The translations under genes and the position numbers were made by a program. Of a stretch of DNA of 64,000 nt, positions 11,618 to 22,062 are shown piece after piece; the first letter of the stretch is position 1, and each line of letters opens with the position of its first letter. The notes beneath the pieces were generated by a model. The model did no database searches. It worked only from the letters and a program-made list of their open reading frames with translations, and was not told the origin of the DNA. The stretch comes from Phialophora verrucosa (taxonomy: Eukaryota > Ascomycota > Eurotiomycetes > Chaetothyriales > Herpotrichiellaceae): positions 186,001 to 250,000 of the forward strand of contig MSED01000005.1 of NCBI GenBank assembly GCA_002099365.1. The letters are read 5' to 3'.

Positions 11618-13705
11618 ATGGAGGGTCAAGACAATGGCGATGAGCTTTATCCCATCGCCGTCCTGATCGACGAGTTGAAGGTATGGCCTCGCCGTGTGCC
11701 TCCAGCTGCTTGGATTTAGATTGATATGGTAAACAGCACGATGATGTCCTTCTACGACTCAATGCTATCCATCGCCTTTCTACAATTGCACTTGCACTTG
11801 GGCCCGAACGGACGAGAGACGAACTGATACCCTTCCTGGACGGTATGGCCTCTCCAACCCTCTAACTGGGGGTAGCACTGACGTATCACCACAGACTCGG
11901 TTGAAGACGAAGATGAAGTCCTCACAGCACTGGCCGAAGAGCTAGGGAACTTCATTGAGTACGTAGGAGGTCCCGAATATGGTCACGTGCTCCTTGCGCC
12001 GCTGGAGAATTTGGCTGCGATTGAGGAGCCCTTGGTCCGGGATAAGGTGTGTAGGACCTTCGGAATCCATGTGAGCGGAGTCTGACACTCTTAGGCCGTC
12101 GAATCCCTCAACAAGATCTGCGCCGACCTCTCTGAGCGACAAGTAGAGGAATACTTTATCCCTCTCACTATTCGCCTGTCAAAAGCCGATTGGTTCACTT
12201 CCAAGATATCCGCGACTGGTCTATACGTTGCTCCCTACAAGAAAGCCTCGCAAGCATCACAACAGGGCCTCCGCACTCAGTTCGGTCACCTCGTTCACGA
12301 TGAGACGCCCATGGTACGACGACAAGCTGCGAACAACCTGGCCAAATTCGTCAAAGAAGTTCCGGTGCCTATCGTGATCGATGAGATGATCCCCTTGTTT
12401 CAGCATCTGGCCAGTGACGATCAAGACAGTGTTCGATTGCTTACTGTTGAAGTCCTTATCTCGATCGCAGAAGTTATTCCCAAGGAGCAACAGCCCAGCC
12501 ACGGGGTGTTACTGACTGCCCTGAGAAGTCTATTCGAAGATAAGAGCTGGAGAGTCCGTTACATGGTTGCAGAGAAATTCGAGAAGATTGCGAAAGCCGT
12601 GAACGAAGAGGTGGTCACCAGAGACCTCGTTCCAGCGTTCGTCAAGTTGCTCAAGGACAGCGAAGCAGAAGTGAGAACAGCGATTGCTAGCCAGATCCCC
12701 GGCTTCTGCGGCCTGCTTGACCGCGAAACCCTGCTCAACGAGATTATGACCAGCATCGAAGATCTTGTCTCAGACCCCAATCAACACGTCCGGGCTGCTC
12801 TGGGAACACAACTCAGCGGCCTGGCTCCCATTCTCGGCAAGGAAGAAACAATCTCCCATCTCCTTCCAATGTTCCTGCAGATGCTCAAGGATGAATTCCC
12901 GGACGTCAGACTACACATCATCTCCAAACTGGAACTAGTCAACAATGTTATTGGCATTGACCTACTGTCCCAATCGCTTCTCCCGGCCATCGTCCAACTG
13001 GCGGAAGACAAACAATGGCGCGTTCGACTAGCAATCATCGAATACATACCCCTCTTGGCCAAGCAACTCGGCATGAAATTCTTTGATGACCAGCTAAGTT
13101 CATTGTGTATGGGCTGGTTGGGCGATACAGTCTTCTCAATCAGAGATGCCGCGACCCAGAACTTGAAGAAGCTCACCGAAGTGTTCGGCGTTGAATGGGC
13201 GAATCGATCTATCATTCCTAAGGTCACAGCGATGAGTCAGCAGCAGAATTATTTGTACCGCATGACGACTTGCTTTGCCATCACTGTAAGCCGGAAGCCA
13301 CCTCAGCTTGCAAATAGGATGCTAACATTTTCGATCTAGATTCTCGCACCTGTCATTACTCTCGACATCATCGCTGACAGCGTCCTCCCAATGATGGACC
13401 GCCTCGTCTCCGATCCGATCCCCAACATTCGTTTCAACGTGGCCAAATCGTACGCCGTTCTCATCAGCACGCTCCGCCGTCTGCCAGCCGAAGGGACTTT
13501 GCAGCAACTCGAGCAGAACCCTAATTCTTCAGCACAGCCTAGCCCCAGAGGACAGGAACTAGTTAATGGCCAAATCATGTCGAATTTGGAGAAGCTGCAG
13601 CAAGATGAAGATGTCGATGTTCGGTATTTTGCAACTGTTGCCGCTGGCGGCACGACGAACGTGTATGCGCAACAGCAAGGCGAGAGGATGGATACCGGAC
13701 AGTAG
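11618..13705 (+). CDS. Protein phosphatase 2A scaffold subunit A (PR65, Tpd3-like)
   Basis: HEAT-repeat scaffold that holds the PP2A catalytic C subunit and the variable B subunits. Five exons (11618-11680, 11737-11842, 11895-12046, 12095-13285, 13340-13705) join in phase to 625 residues; animal PR65 is about 590. The start MEGQDNGDELYPIAVLIDEL is the typical first helix. Successive HEAT units follow, with the recurrent DxxxxVR pattern (for example RRQAANNL, SWRVRYMVAEKF, HVRAALGTQL, QWRVRLAIIEYIP). The C-terminal extension is Gln/Pro-rich, then DEDVDVRYFA near the end. The start was chosen because the ATG gives this helix directly; the first exon is only 63 nt. Confidence 0.95.
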
Positions 13706-14502
13706 TGCGTCCGTCAGGGGGCAAGACAGGTAGAGGTGACTGAGAGGGAGCTGTCGCCGGAGAGTGACTTCCAGCTGGTTGACGAGAACGTTGATGAGAA
13801 CAGGGAGGATGCTTCGCGAGCGCTTGTCGATCTTGCGCAGCACCTCGCGCAGCAGGACCGTAACGGGGCAGGGCATGAGCTGGAGAGAAGGAGCTCTCAA
13901 TGGGTGTTCCCCATCTTCGGCAGGAGAAGGGAGCCGGGTGATATCCATTAGCACTCAGGCTTCACGGTGCAGAACAGCATATGGGATACCAGTGGGTGCA
14001 ATGACTTTGTAAGAAGAACGGTAGATGGCACCAAATGAAGCTCAACAATGGATGGGGGAAACTGCAAAGCCTCCTCATTCTTGGACCTCTGAAGCACAGC
14101 CTTAGATAGAATAAAAAGAGCATTGAAGAAGTCAGCAGGGCCATGAGCTGCCCACTCAAGGTTGTCGGGGCTAAGATTTCATCCTGCCGTCCTCTTGTCA
14201 CGCTCTACTGTGTATGGAGGAGAGGGGGTACGGGGACCATAAGGGGCACAGGGGCACGAGGGGTTAGGAGACACCTTTTTGCTACTTGTATCTGCGGTCC
14301 AGTAGTCATCCGGCGTCTCACGGATGACCTGTTCCACCGTAGATTATTTAGACCGGGGTAATTTCTCCTTTTGGGCGTCTCCAACAAGGTGAAAGTTGGA
14401 TGTTTCCAGTCGACCAGGTGGGCGAGACACCAACGACATTCGAAGCTGTGCATGAATTCGAGACCGGATCCGCATTGGCAGTCGAGCCATGTCCGAGGAG
14501 GC
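13706..14502. other. Intergenic, PP2A-A 3' flank and GT90 promoter
   Basis: No gene supported. An in-frame extension upstream of the GT90 start reaches 14371, but it lacks the membrane anchor that begins at the chosen ATG and is more likely leader. Confidence 0.5.
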
Positions 14503-16370
14503 ATGCTGAAGTCGCGCAAACTTCTGGCGCTCATCGTCCTCCTGTCTACAGCCCTATGCACCCTGTTCTTCCTGCGGAGTCCCGAACAGATCCAGTCACT
14601 CGAGGAGTCTGCCTCGTCGTTATTACAAGACCACCATGCCCACGAGGAGAATGCGCCAATCCTCCCGGCAAGCTCCCTCCTCCATCCGATCCATCAGCTA
14701 GTATCGCAAGCCGAAAGCGATTTCCAGACTCTCCGGGCGCGGCAATCGCGGTCCCTCAACGATGCGGTCGCCGAGTATCGCAGGCGGTATAAATTACCTC
14801 CGCCACCTCACTTTGACAAGTGGTACAATTTCGCAAAGAAACGGGGCGTCGAACTCATCGACGAGTATGACACGATATACCATCAATTGCAGCCCTTTTG
14901 GGCGCTGGACCCAAAAGTGATCCGTGAGAGAACAAGAGAGGCCATTGGATTTGACAATGCCTTGATCGCGGTCATGATTCGCAATGGGAAAGTCACCAAG
15001 ATTGAAGGAGGGGGCGAAATGTACGCCTGGCATAGAGAAGCCACACCCGTGATGCTGAAGGACTTTATCAAATTTCTGCCCGACATGGATCTGGCATTTA
15101 ACATCCACGACGAACCTCGAGTGGTCATGCAACACGACGACCTGCAGCATCACGTCGAGGTGGCCCAGAACACAAACATGCCCAAGGCGTACAACGCGCC
15201 CTCGCTGACGAACGAGTGGTCTCCACGCGCGGAGGATCTAGGCGAGGGTATTCGCATCAAAGAATACAAAACTACGCGCTTCAACCGCTTCGCCCACCAA
15301 CCCACCTGGTCCAATTCCCGTGTATCCTGTCCTCCAGACAGCGCGGCCCGGAGCTGTCTCAATGATCAATGCACTGACAATACCACCGCCTACAGCGGCT
15401 TGCCACTCGGGTTCATCCGTAACACCACTGCCTTCAGCGACATCTGCAATTCTCCCAGTATGGAGAAGAGCCTCGGATTCTTCGACCGACCGAACGCATT
15501 CGACGTGACGCATGATCTGTTTCCCATCTTCTCACAGAGCAAGATCTCTTCGTTCCAGGATTTACTATACCCGAGTCCGTGGTACTTCATGGGGAGAGTA
15601 AAATATGATGCCGAGCGGGACATGCCCTGGGAAGAGAAGCACCCGACGATGTACTGGCGAGGCAGCACGACGGGCGGCTTTTCCCGCGATGGTGGATGGA
15701 GGAGACAACACCGACAGCGATTTCTGACCAAGATCCAGCCCCTCAATACGGCCAAGATTCTCGAATTGGATAACAATTCCACAGCGCAGGACAGTCTTTG
15801 GCACGAGAGCACCGTCTCCATGGCGGAAATGGCCAAGTATTTCGACGTCAAGTTCACCTACATTGGACAGTGTGATCCCGGGGACTGTGATGCTCAGCGC
15901 GAATACTTTGGGACCGTCGAGCCGGTCAACATGTTCGATGCGCTTGCGTCGCGGTATCTGTTGGATATTGACGGCAATGCCTTCTCGGGCAGGTATTACG
16001 CCTGGCTTTTGAGCAAGAGTCTCGTGTATAAATTGGCCGTGTTCCGCGAATGGCATGACGAATGGCTTCGAGCGTGGGTTCATTACGTCCCGCTTGGACT
16101 TGTCGGTGACGAGTACGCCGAGTCAGTGAGGTATTTTGACCAGGAGGAGAGTGGCAAGGTTGAGGGCAAGAAGATTGCCAATCAAGGTCGGGAGTGGGCG
16201 CAGAAGGTGCTCAGGAACGACGATCTCGAGGTGTGGTATTTCAGGTTGTTGCTGGAGTGAGTCCTTCTCCTTCCCCTACTTTGCTGGGCCTGCTCCATGC
16301 TAACCAATCGACACACAGGTATGGTCGTCTCGTCGACGATAACCGGTACAATATCGGCTTCAGTCTGTGA
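14503..16370 (+). CDS. Glycosyltransferase family 90 (CAP10-like), type II membrane protein
   Basis: CAP10/GT90 proteins transfer xylose or glucose to glycans in the secretory pathway; the best-known fungal members act in capsule synthesis, but most have no known substrate. Two exons, 14503-16256 and 16319-16370, encode 601 residues. The first exon reads through to a stop at 16260, but a donor at 16257 and an acceptor at 16318 add a 52-nt exon ending DDNRYNIGFSL, which fits the family's usual C-terminal sequence (LLLEYGRL). A short basic N-terminus (MLKSRKL) precedes a hydrophobic anchor of about 16 residues, so it is predicted Golgi/ER type II. The catalytic region includes PTMYWRGSTTGG, the SLVYKLAVFREWHDEWL block and HYVPL, which match the LPS-modifying/CAP10 domain. 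The specific glycan is unknown. Confidence 0.9.
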
Positions 16371-17021
16371 GGACCTCGAGAGATCTCATTGGTCCTACCG
16401 TGCAGAAGACAACAATATATCACGCCCGTCAACCTCAGCCTCGGAGATCAAGAGTCCGCTTCGTTATCCGGCCTTCCAGATCAGCAATCGCTATTCATGT
16501 GTGCTGGGAGTTCAGCGTGAAGCAGTGGGCGGCAATGAGGAGCTCGCAGTTCGACCCTCGCACTTATGTATATGTATCTCTGGTAACTGTTATCTGGATA
16601 TGATTATGCTGGATGATGAGAAGAGCAGGAAGGGTCAGATCGCAGGAGATGTGCTTGCAAATACCTCTTCGGAGAGATGAGATTGGATCGGTCTACTGGA
16701 GCATTTTCACGAGCGCAGATGAATTGCATGGGTCGCTCACGGATCGCAGCATTAGTATTGTACAGTACAGATTCGACTTTTTTGCACATTTGTATATGCA
16801 CGCATACGGAACCTAGAGTGGGATCTATCGCCAACAGTATGGTAGACGCCGGAAGCTGTTTTCTTATATCCTTCATATTAACTGTGCCCTGCCCTGTCTA
16901 TATACCTGCGTACTATGTTGATGAACACACCTCTTTTGGCCTTGCGGGAGACGCCCCGAACGCGACGCTTCAGGGATGTACTCCGTATAGAAATAGAAAA
17001 GTCGAGTGACCCGACCCGATC
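16371..17021. other. Intergenic between convergent GT90 and SDR
   Basis: 3' flanks of two convergent genes. No gene or RNA seen; it contains a TACTCCGTAT-type motif near 16978-16987. Confidence 0.5.
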
Positions 17022-18458
17022 TCAATATCCCCACACCCTCCAGAACCTCCTGTACAAGTTCGTGCCGATATCAGCCCACATGCCCACCCAGCCCCTCGCA
17101 CTGGTGACCAGGTTCGTCACCGCGACGATGCGCCTCGTGAACAGATCGCTCTGCTCGAAATCATCGGCGTAGCAGTCCCAGATCTCCTGGTCCGGGGTCT
17201 TTAGTTCCGGACCTAGACCCGCGGCCTCGGCATGATCCTTGGAGGTCTTGCTCGCGATGATCAATCCCCTGCCGATGATGCCGTGGTCGGCCACAAGGCG
17301 CGTGCTCGCCTCCACGACGGCCTCGAGCCGCGCCATCCCGCCGCCAGCGAGGACGAACGCGCCCAGCGGGCCGAGGATGGGCGTGTCGACGAAATCTATG
17401 GTCGTTGGTTAGCATCGTGTGCGTACGTCCCTCGGTTCGCGCGCGCGCATGATTTCCCTTTTCTTTAATGAGGGAACGGGGAATGCAGGACAAGGCAAGG
17501 CGTACATGGGTTAAGCATATTCACACGGACGCCCAGTTTGACGGGGCTCGTGATCCGTAGGGTGCGGAATAGACCGACGACACCGTGCTTCGCGGCCGTA
17601 TACAGCGGTTGGCCCGGCAGACCGGCCAGGCCGGCGATGCTCGCCACGAGCAGCAAATGCCGGTCTCTCGGTCCTTCTTCGCCTCCTCCTGGGGCAGAGC
17701 GGTTGGCGGCGGCGGGCGTGCTGCATTTCTGGCTCCCCGGGTTGCGCGAAAGGTACGAGAGGCCCAGGTGCGCGGTATACAGCACGCCCGTGAGATTCGT
17801 GTCGTAGGTGCGCAGCTTCGGCGGCGGCGGCGGCGGACCGTCGAGCCGCGAATAGTCGGGTGCTTCCTCGAAGAGGACCTGTTCCTCTGCGTCGGCGATG
17901 CCCGCGTTGGCCATGACGGTGTCGATGCCCCCGTGGGGCGAGAGGCGGGCGGCTTCCCGGAAGAAATGCGCCTGCGAGGGCCAGGATGTCACGTCGAGGG
18001 GGACGAAGTGGTGGTTCGGGTTGTCGGTGGACCGTCTCATGCGCGAGACGAGTTCGGTGCCCTGCTGGTGGTTGATGTCCCCAATGATTATGTTGGCGCC
18101 GTGCGACGCCCAGTGCTGCGAACATGCCGCGCCGAAGCCCGAGGCGCCGCCAGTCTAGAGGTGACGTGTACGCGGTCAGTACAGTATTTTGGATTTCGAG
18201 TCGAACGCGAGAGAAGTCCGGGGCGGAGGAATGAAGATGCCGTCATTCATGTGTTTCCTGTAGAATGAGACTTGCTGGCTCTGGCATCGAAGGGGCTTGC
18301 TCGCTCGCCCGCCCCGGGGTGCGGGATGTTGTCCAGAGACTCACAATCACTATTGTCTTGCCTTTGAGGTTGTCCAGATTGATGGCCTGTCCCACGTCCA
18401 CCGGTCCAGAGTGGACTACATTGGAGCTATAGGGAGTGAAGCCCGGCACCCGAGCCAT
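17022..18458 (-). CDS. Short-chain dehydrogenase/reductase (SDR), NAD(P)-dependent
   Basis: Classical SDR oxidoreductase; substrate unknown, with a 15-hydroxyprostaglandin-dehydrogenase-like layout. Three exons, 18345-18458, 17506-18154 and 17022-17395, join in phase to 378 residues. The cofactor motif TGGASGFG is formed across the first intron. It is followed by IIIGDIN (an Asp at the end of beta-2, suggesting NAD preference), MANAGIAD (NAG motif), a Ser before IAGLAG, and the YTAAK catalytic Tyr-Lys. The loop after the NAG motif is unusually long, with six consecutive prolines and a Gly/Glu-rich insert. The start MARVPGFTP at 18458 is preferred; an in-frame ORF extends to 18617. The gene is GC-rich compared with its neighbours. 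Confidence 0.88.
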
Positions 18459-18929
18459 AGGAGTTGGTGGAATAGCTCGTTGGGTAGAGGGAGAATCGTA
18501 CAGCTTCCGATCCTGCTCTCTTTGAGAATGCCTTGTTCCACTAGGGGTTTGCTGAGCACAAACAGGGCGAGCTGAGGAAAGTTTGTCTTTTTGTCTCTTG
18601 GAGAGGAATGCAGTCAACTGATAGAGTTAATAGCTGATTACTGGAATCGGAGAGGTACGAGAAGCTAGAGTATGGTGTACCTGGCTGGAGGAGGACGAAT
18701 GGACAGGCCTTTAGAATAGGATAATTCAGCTGGACAGTCGACCACAAGAACTACAGTATCTCATGCTAGGCATCAGACAAAGGTAGTATTGGTGATTCCT
18801 CATGAAAAAGACAAATGGCGGTCGAGGTAGAAGTACGAAGACAGACAGACATCAGGGGCGAAATTTCGGCCGAACTGATCGATGTTTGATCCCCCTTTCA
18901 CTCTTCACATCTTGGTCGACATACAGCCC
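18459..18929. other. Intergenic, SDR promoter region
   Basis: Upstream flank of the SDR gene leading into the tandem repeat. No gene seen. Confidence 0.5.
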
Positions 18930-19430
18930 AGCGGATCTGACGGGTGACACAGCGCTTTTGTAGAAGCGACGTCCAGCGGATCTAAAGAGGACACGGCGCT
19001 TTTGCACAAGCGACGTCCAGCGGATCGAAAAGAGGACACGGCGCTGTTGCACAAGCGACGTCCAGCGGATCTAAGAGAGCACGGCGGAAAGGCAGAACTA
19101 CAATGTGCAGTGACGCCGTGATTCACTGTAAGTGACGCAAGTGAATTCACAGAGCGGTCCGGAGTCGCAACCGACGTTGAAACTTTTCAAGTCGCAGAGC
19201 CAGAGAATCTAACGGGTGACACGGCGCTTCTACACAAGCGACGTCCAGCGGATCTAAAGAAGACACGGCACTTTTACACAAACAACGTCCAGCGGATCTA
19301 AGAGAGCACGGCGGAAAGGCAGAACTGCAATGTGCGGTGACACGGTGATTCAATCAAGTGACGAAAGTGAATATACGGACTGGCCCGGAATCACAACCGG
19401 GGTTGAAGCTTTTCACGGACGCGCAGAGAG
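18930..19430. repeat. Compound tandem repeat (44-45 bp units inside a roughly 230-270 bp higher-order repeat)
   Basis: Units beginning AGCGGATCT recur at 18930, 18975, 19019 and 19064 (spacings 45, 44, 45). After a longer non-repeated segment they recur at 19202 (variant AGAGAATCT), 19247 and 19291 (spacings 45, 44). The segment starting at 19064 (GAGAGCACGGCGGAAAGGC onward, about 138 bp) is duplicated from 19291, so the whole block is a two-copy higher-order repeat. Each short unit contains a small inverted repeat, CGCTT-6 nt-AAGCG, whose loop varies (TTGTAG, TTGCAC, CTACAC) while most stems are kept; the unit at 19247 has lost its stem. No ORF here resembles a protein family. It lies between the SDR promoter and the 3' end of the siroheme gene. 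Confidence 0.9.
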
Positions 19431-19519
19431 ACACCATGCTTAGGAGGTGAGAATACGGTGTTTGGGAGTGGGAGGGTCATGCTGGTCCAACTCTATCATG
19501 TTACAGATCTAAAGAACTT

Positions 19520-21316
19520 CTATCCAGCAGCTATAGCGGGATGTGCTATTACGGGATGTAGCAGAGGAGGGTGCGACGCTCCGGTCACCTCAGGCTGCTT
19601 GTTGACCTCTCTCGTCGGCATTGCTTCCAATTCTTTCAGGACATCGAACTCCGACGCAGTCGACCCGATGGCATCAAGTCCCCTAAACCCTTCTTCCACT
19701 GACCAGCTCTTCCCCTCGTCAGGCTTGTGCAGGACTTCGCAAGAATGGCCGACGACCAGCAGCCCGGGAGGTCTTGAGCCTTCCGCTTCAACCGCTTGAC
19801 AGACGTGTGCAAGGGTAGAACGGATCACTCTTTGGTCTGGACAGCTTGCTCGTTCGATGACCGCGCAGGGCGTGGTGGATGGCCACAGCGCACGTTTCGA
19901 AACCTCTAGATCTTGCTCTTCTACCAGACTCTTGACCAGACTGTCCAGCCTGTGCAGCGCCATCAGAAACACAACCGTCCTGCTCTCTCGATAAGACGGC
20001 GGCTCAGGAGCTGCTCCCTTCCGTCCAGTTCCAGTGCAGACAACGACCTGGTCAGCAACAGCTCGATGGGTAACTGGAATGTCAGCAAACATCGCTGCAG
20101 AAAGAGCACTGGTAATGCCAGGTATCACCCTAACATCGTACCCTCGCTCTCGGAAGAACGTCACTTCTTCGGCGCCTCGGCCATAGAGGTATGGGTCACC
20201 CTGTTTCAAGCGGAGAACATTTTTGCCTTGTTGCATTGCCTCCAAAGCTAATTCATGCATTTCGTTCTGGGCCGCATCTGCATTGCCGGGGAACTTGCGA
20301 GCGATGTGGACAGGCGTTCGCCGTGGGATGAGATCCAAAACCTCGGCGGGGACGAGCTTGTCGGCCAGGATGAAATGGGCTGTTTCGATGGCTGTTTTGG
20401 TCGCGATTGTCAGGAGAGATGGATGACCTGGTCCGGAGCCAGCCAGAGTTATCGTGCCTTTACGCAGAGGCAGCGACGGAAGCAGTGTTGATATCGCATC
20501 TGAGCCGGGAGCGGGCGTCTGGGCTGTGGTTCGGTACGCCTGGAGTATTGCCGCTACATCAGCGTCTGTAATTGCCGCGAGCCGAGCGAGGGGCCAGTAC
20601 TCGCATATCTGCGAGAGCCATCTCATGCGACGCGTTCGCAAAACAGCCGGATCGCGGTCGTCCTCCCTCACCAGCGAGTTGAAGGTATGCTTCTGAGCGG
20701 CCGCTTCTTCGTCCTCTGCTTCTCCGTCCGGGGCATTTCCATTGCACGCCGTCTGGGTCTTGTAATCCTCCTCCCAGATCTGTCTCCGTACAGAACCTAA
20801 CCTCTCAACAGCAGCACCGAATTTCGGTGGTAGAGCAGACGCGATCTCGCGCCGAATACGAGAGGACAACTTGCAGCCATTGCCTGAGGTAGTTATGCCA
20901 ATCTGAAGTGGGCCATCGGAGTAGGTTGACAGGAGTGTGAACGTGCACAGGTGCGCAGCATCCACCACGTTCACAGGTATCCTCATGCGTTTGCATAGAC
21001 TGGATATTTGAATGCTCCTAGCGTCTGTTGAAGGCAGAGTGACAAACACAGCATCAACGTATCCATCTACTTCTTCCCTCCCTAATCTCTTGAGGTCCTC
21101 CTGTTGAAACTCCCTTCGCACCCACCGGACTCGACCCCGTTCAACAGCCGCCGCAAGAGTGAAATGAGCGTCTTCGGTCTCGGGAAACACGACGACCGGT
21201 CGAGCACCGACCTCGAGAGACTTCGCGCATCTCGATGCTGCTAGGGGTCCCGAGCCGAGAACGAGGTGGACGTGGTCAACGCAATTCTGCGCCGTCAGCA
21301 AAGCGGGAGCAACCAT
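19520..21316 (-). CDS. Siroheme biosynthesis protein: dehydrogenase/chelatase-like N-domain plus uroporphyrinogen-III C-methyltransferase
   Basis: Makes precorrin-2 from uroporphyrinogen III using SAM and probably contributes to its oxidation toward siroheme, the cofactor of sulfite and nitrite reductases. An intronless ORF of 598 residues. The N-terminal third has a Rossmann-like start (VHLVLGSGPLAASRCAKSLE, 20 residues) and ITTSGNGCKLSSRIRREI, matching Met8/CysG-N. The C-terminal part has the methyltransferase signatures ITLAGSGPGHPSLLT, RLKQGDPYLYGRG and VIPGITSALSAAMFADIPVTHR. This is the fungal Met1-like arrangement, comparable to bacterial CysG in domain order. Length agrees with yeast Met1 (about 590). 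Two AGATAR sites lie 102-124 bp upstream. Confidence 0.93.
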   Translation of the reverse strand: MVAPALLTAQNCVDHVHLVLGSGPLAASRCAKSLEVGARPVVVFPETEDAHFTLAAAVERGRVRWVRREFQQEDLKRLGREEVDGYVDAVFVTLPSTDARSIQISSLCKRMRIPVNVVDAAHLCTFTLLSTYSDGPLQIGITTSGNGCKLSSRIRREIASALPPKFGAAVERLGSVRRQIWEEDYKTQTACNGNAPDGEAEDEEAAAQKHTFNSLVREDDRDPAVLRTRRMRWLSQICEYWPLARLAAITDADVAAILQAYRTTAQTPAPGSDAISTLLPSLPLRKGTITLAGSGPGHPSLLTIATKTAIETAHFILADKLVPAEVLDLIPRRTPVHIARKFPGNADAAQNEMHELALEAMQQGKNVLRLKQGDPYLYGRGAEEVTFFRERGYDVRVIPGITSALSAAMFADIPVTHRAVADQVVVCTGTGRKGAAPEPPSYRESRTVVFLMALHRLDSLVKSLVEEQDLEVSKRALWPSTTPCAVIERASCPDQRVIRSTLAHVCQAVEAEGSRPPGLLVVGHSCEVLHKPDEGKSWSVEEGFRGLDAIGSTASEFDVLKELEAMPTREVNKQPEVTGASHPPLLHPVIAHPAIAAG

Positions 21317-22062
21317 TGCGACTGGTCGTGGTATATGGACGTCTGGGCAGAAGAATATGCTTTCTAAACCTGGGACAGTAAGAACGACGCCCCTACACCA
21401 TGGCTATGCAAGACGAGAGATAGGAAACAGAGAAAGATAACTTATTCCGGAGGAACCTCGCCTCACATGGTGAATTGCAGCTGTGCTCGGAGAAAGATCA
21501 ACAATCCAACTGCGCGCGAGGAAAACTGAGAAAAAACTGCGATGACGTGATTTGTCGGCGGCAATTCGGGCCACGCTTATCGCTTATCGCCCGCCACTCA
21601 GCATTCTCGGCTCTCGGTGTTTGTGGGGCCGCGGAGCCTCGCCATGCCTCCGATAGCCGCCCCAAAGCCCCCGGAGGCTGGAAACCATCCAAGGCTGCCG
21701 TCTAGACTCACAGCCGAGTTCGCGCTCGACGTCCAACCTTGCAATCAGTGCTTTTCTTATTTCTCACAAGGGCATCCTGGCGCTCGAGGTGTCGAGAGCA
21801 CTGCGCGAACTCGCTCTGTATTTGTATCCTCTGCCCGGCTGAGGACTCTGAACTGTGATGGCTACTACTGCACGCCTTCGCAGCATGGATGTACCGAAAC
21901 GCGGTGGAATACCTATCGGCGTAACCGCGGTGAGGTACCATCCGGGGACGGCAAGCGTTCGTTTGCGACGTTCTCTCAATCAGCCCGAGCTGTCAAAGAG
22001 GGTTTGGTCGCTGTAATGGATTTCTCCAGATGCAGAGCCGGGGGCGTGTTGCTCGTCGAGGT
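21317..22062. promoter_or_regulatory. Upstream region of siroheme gene / 3' flank of ELP3
   Basis: No gene supported; a 174-codon plus-strand ORF here runs into the ELP3 coding region in antisense. It contains paired GATA motifs AGATAG (21418-21423) and AGATAA (21435-21440) upstream of the siroheme start. Confidence 0.5.

Noticed and set aside
18852..19353. Minus-strand ORFs within the tandem repeat giving Ser/Arg/Cys repeats
   Set aside because: The protein repeats are a by-product of the DNA repeat. The repeat is also not a CRISPR array: units are contiguous, with no unique spacers.
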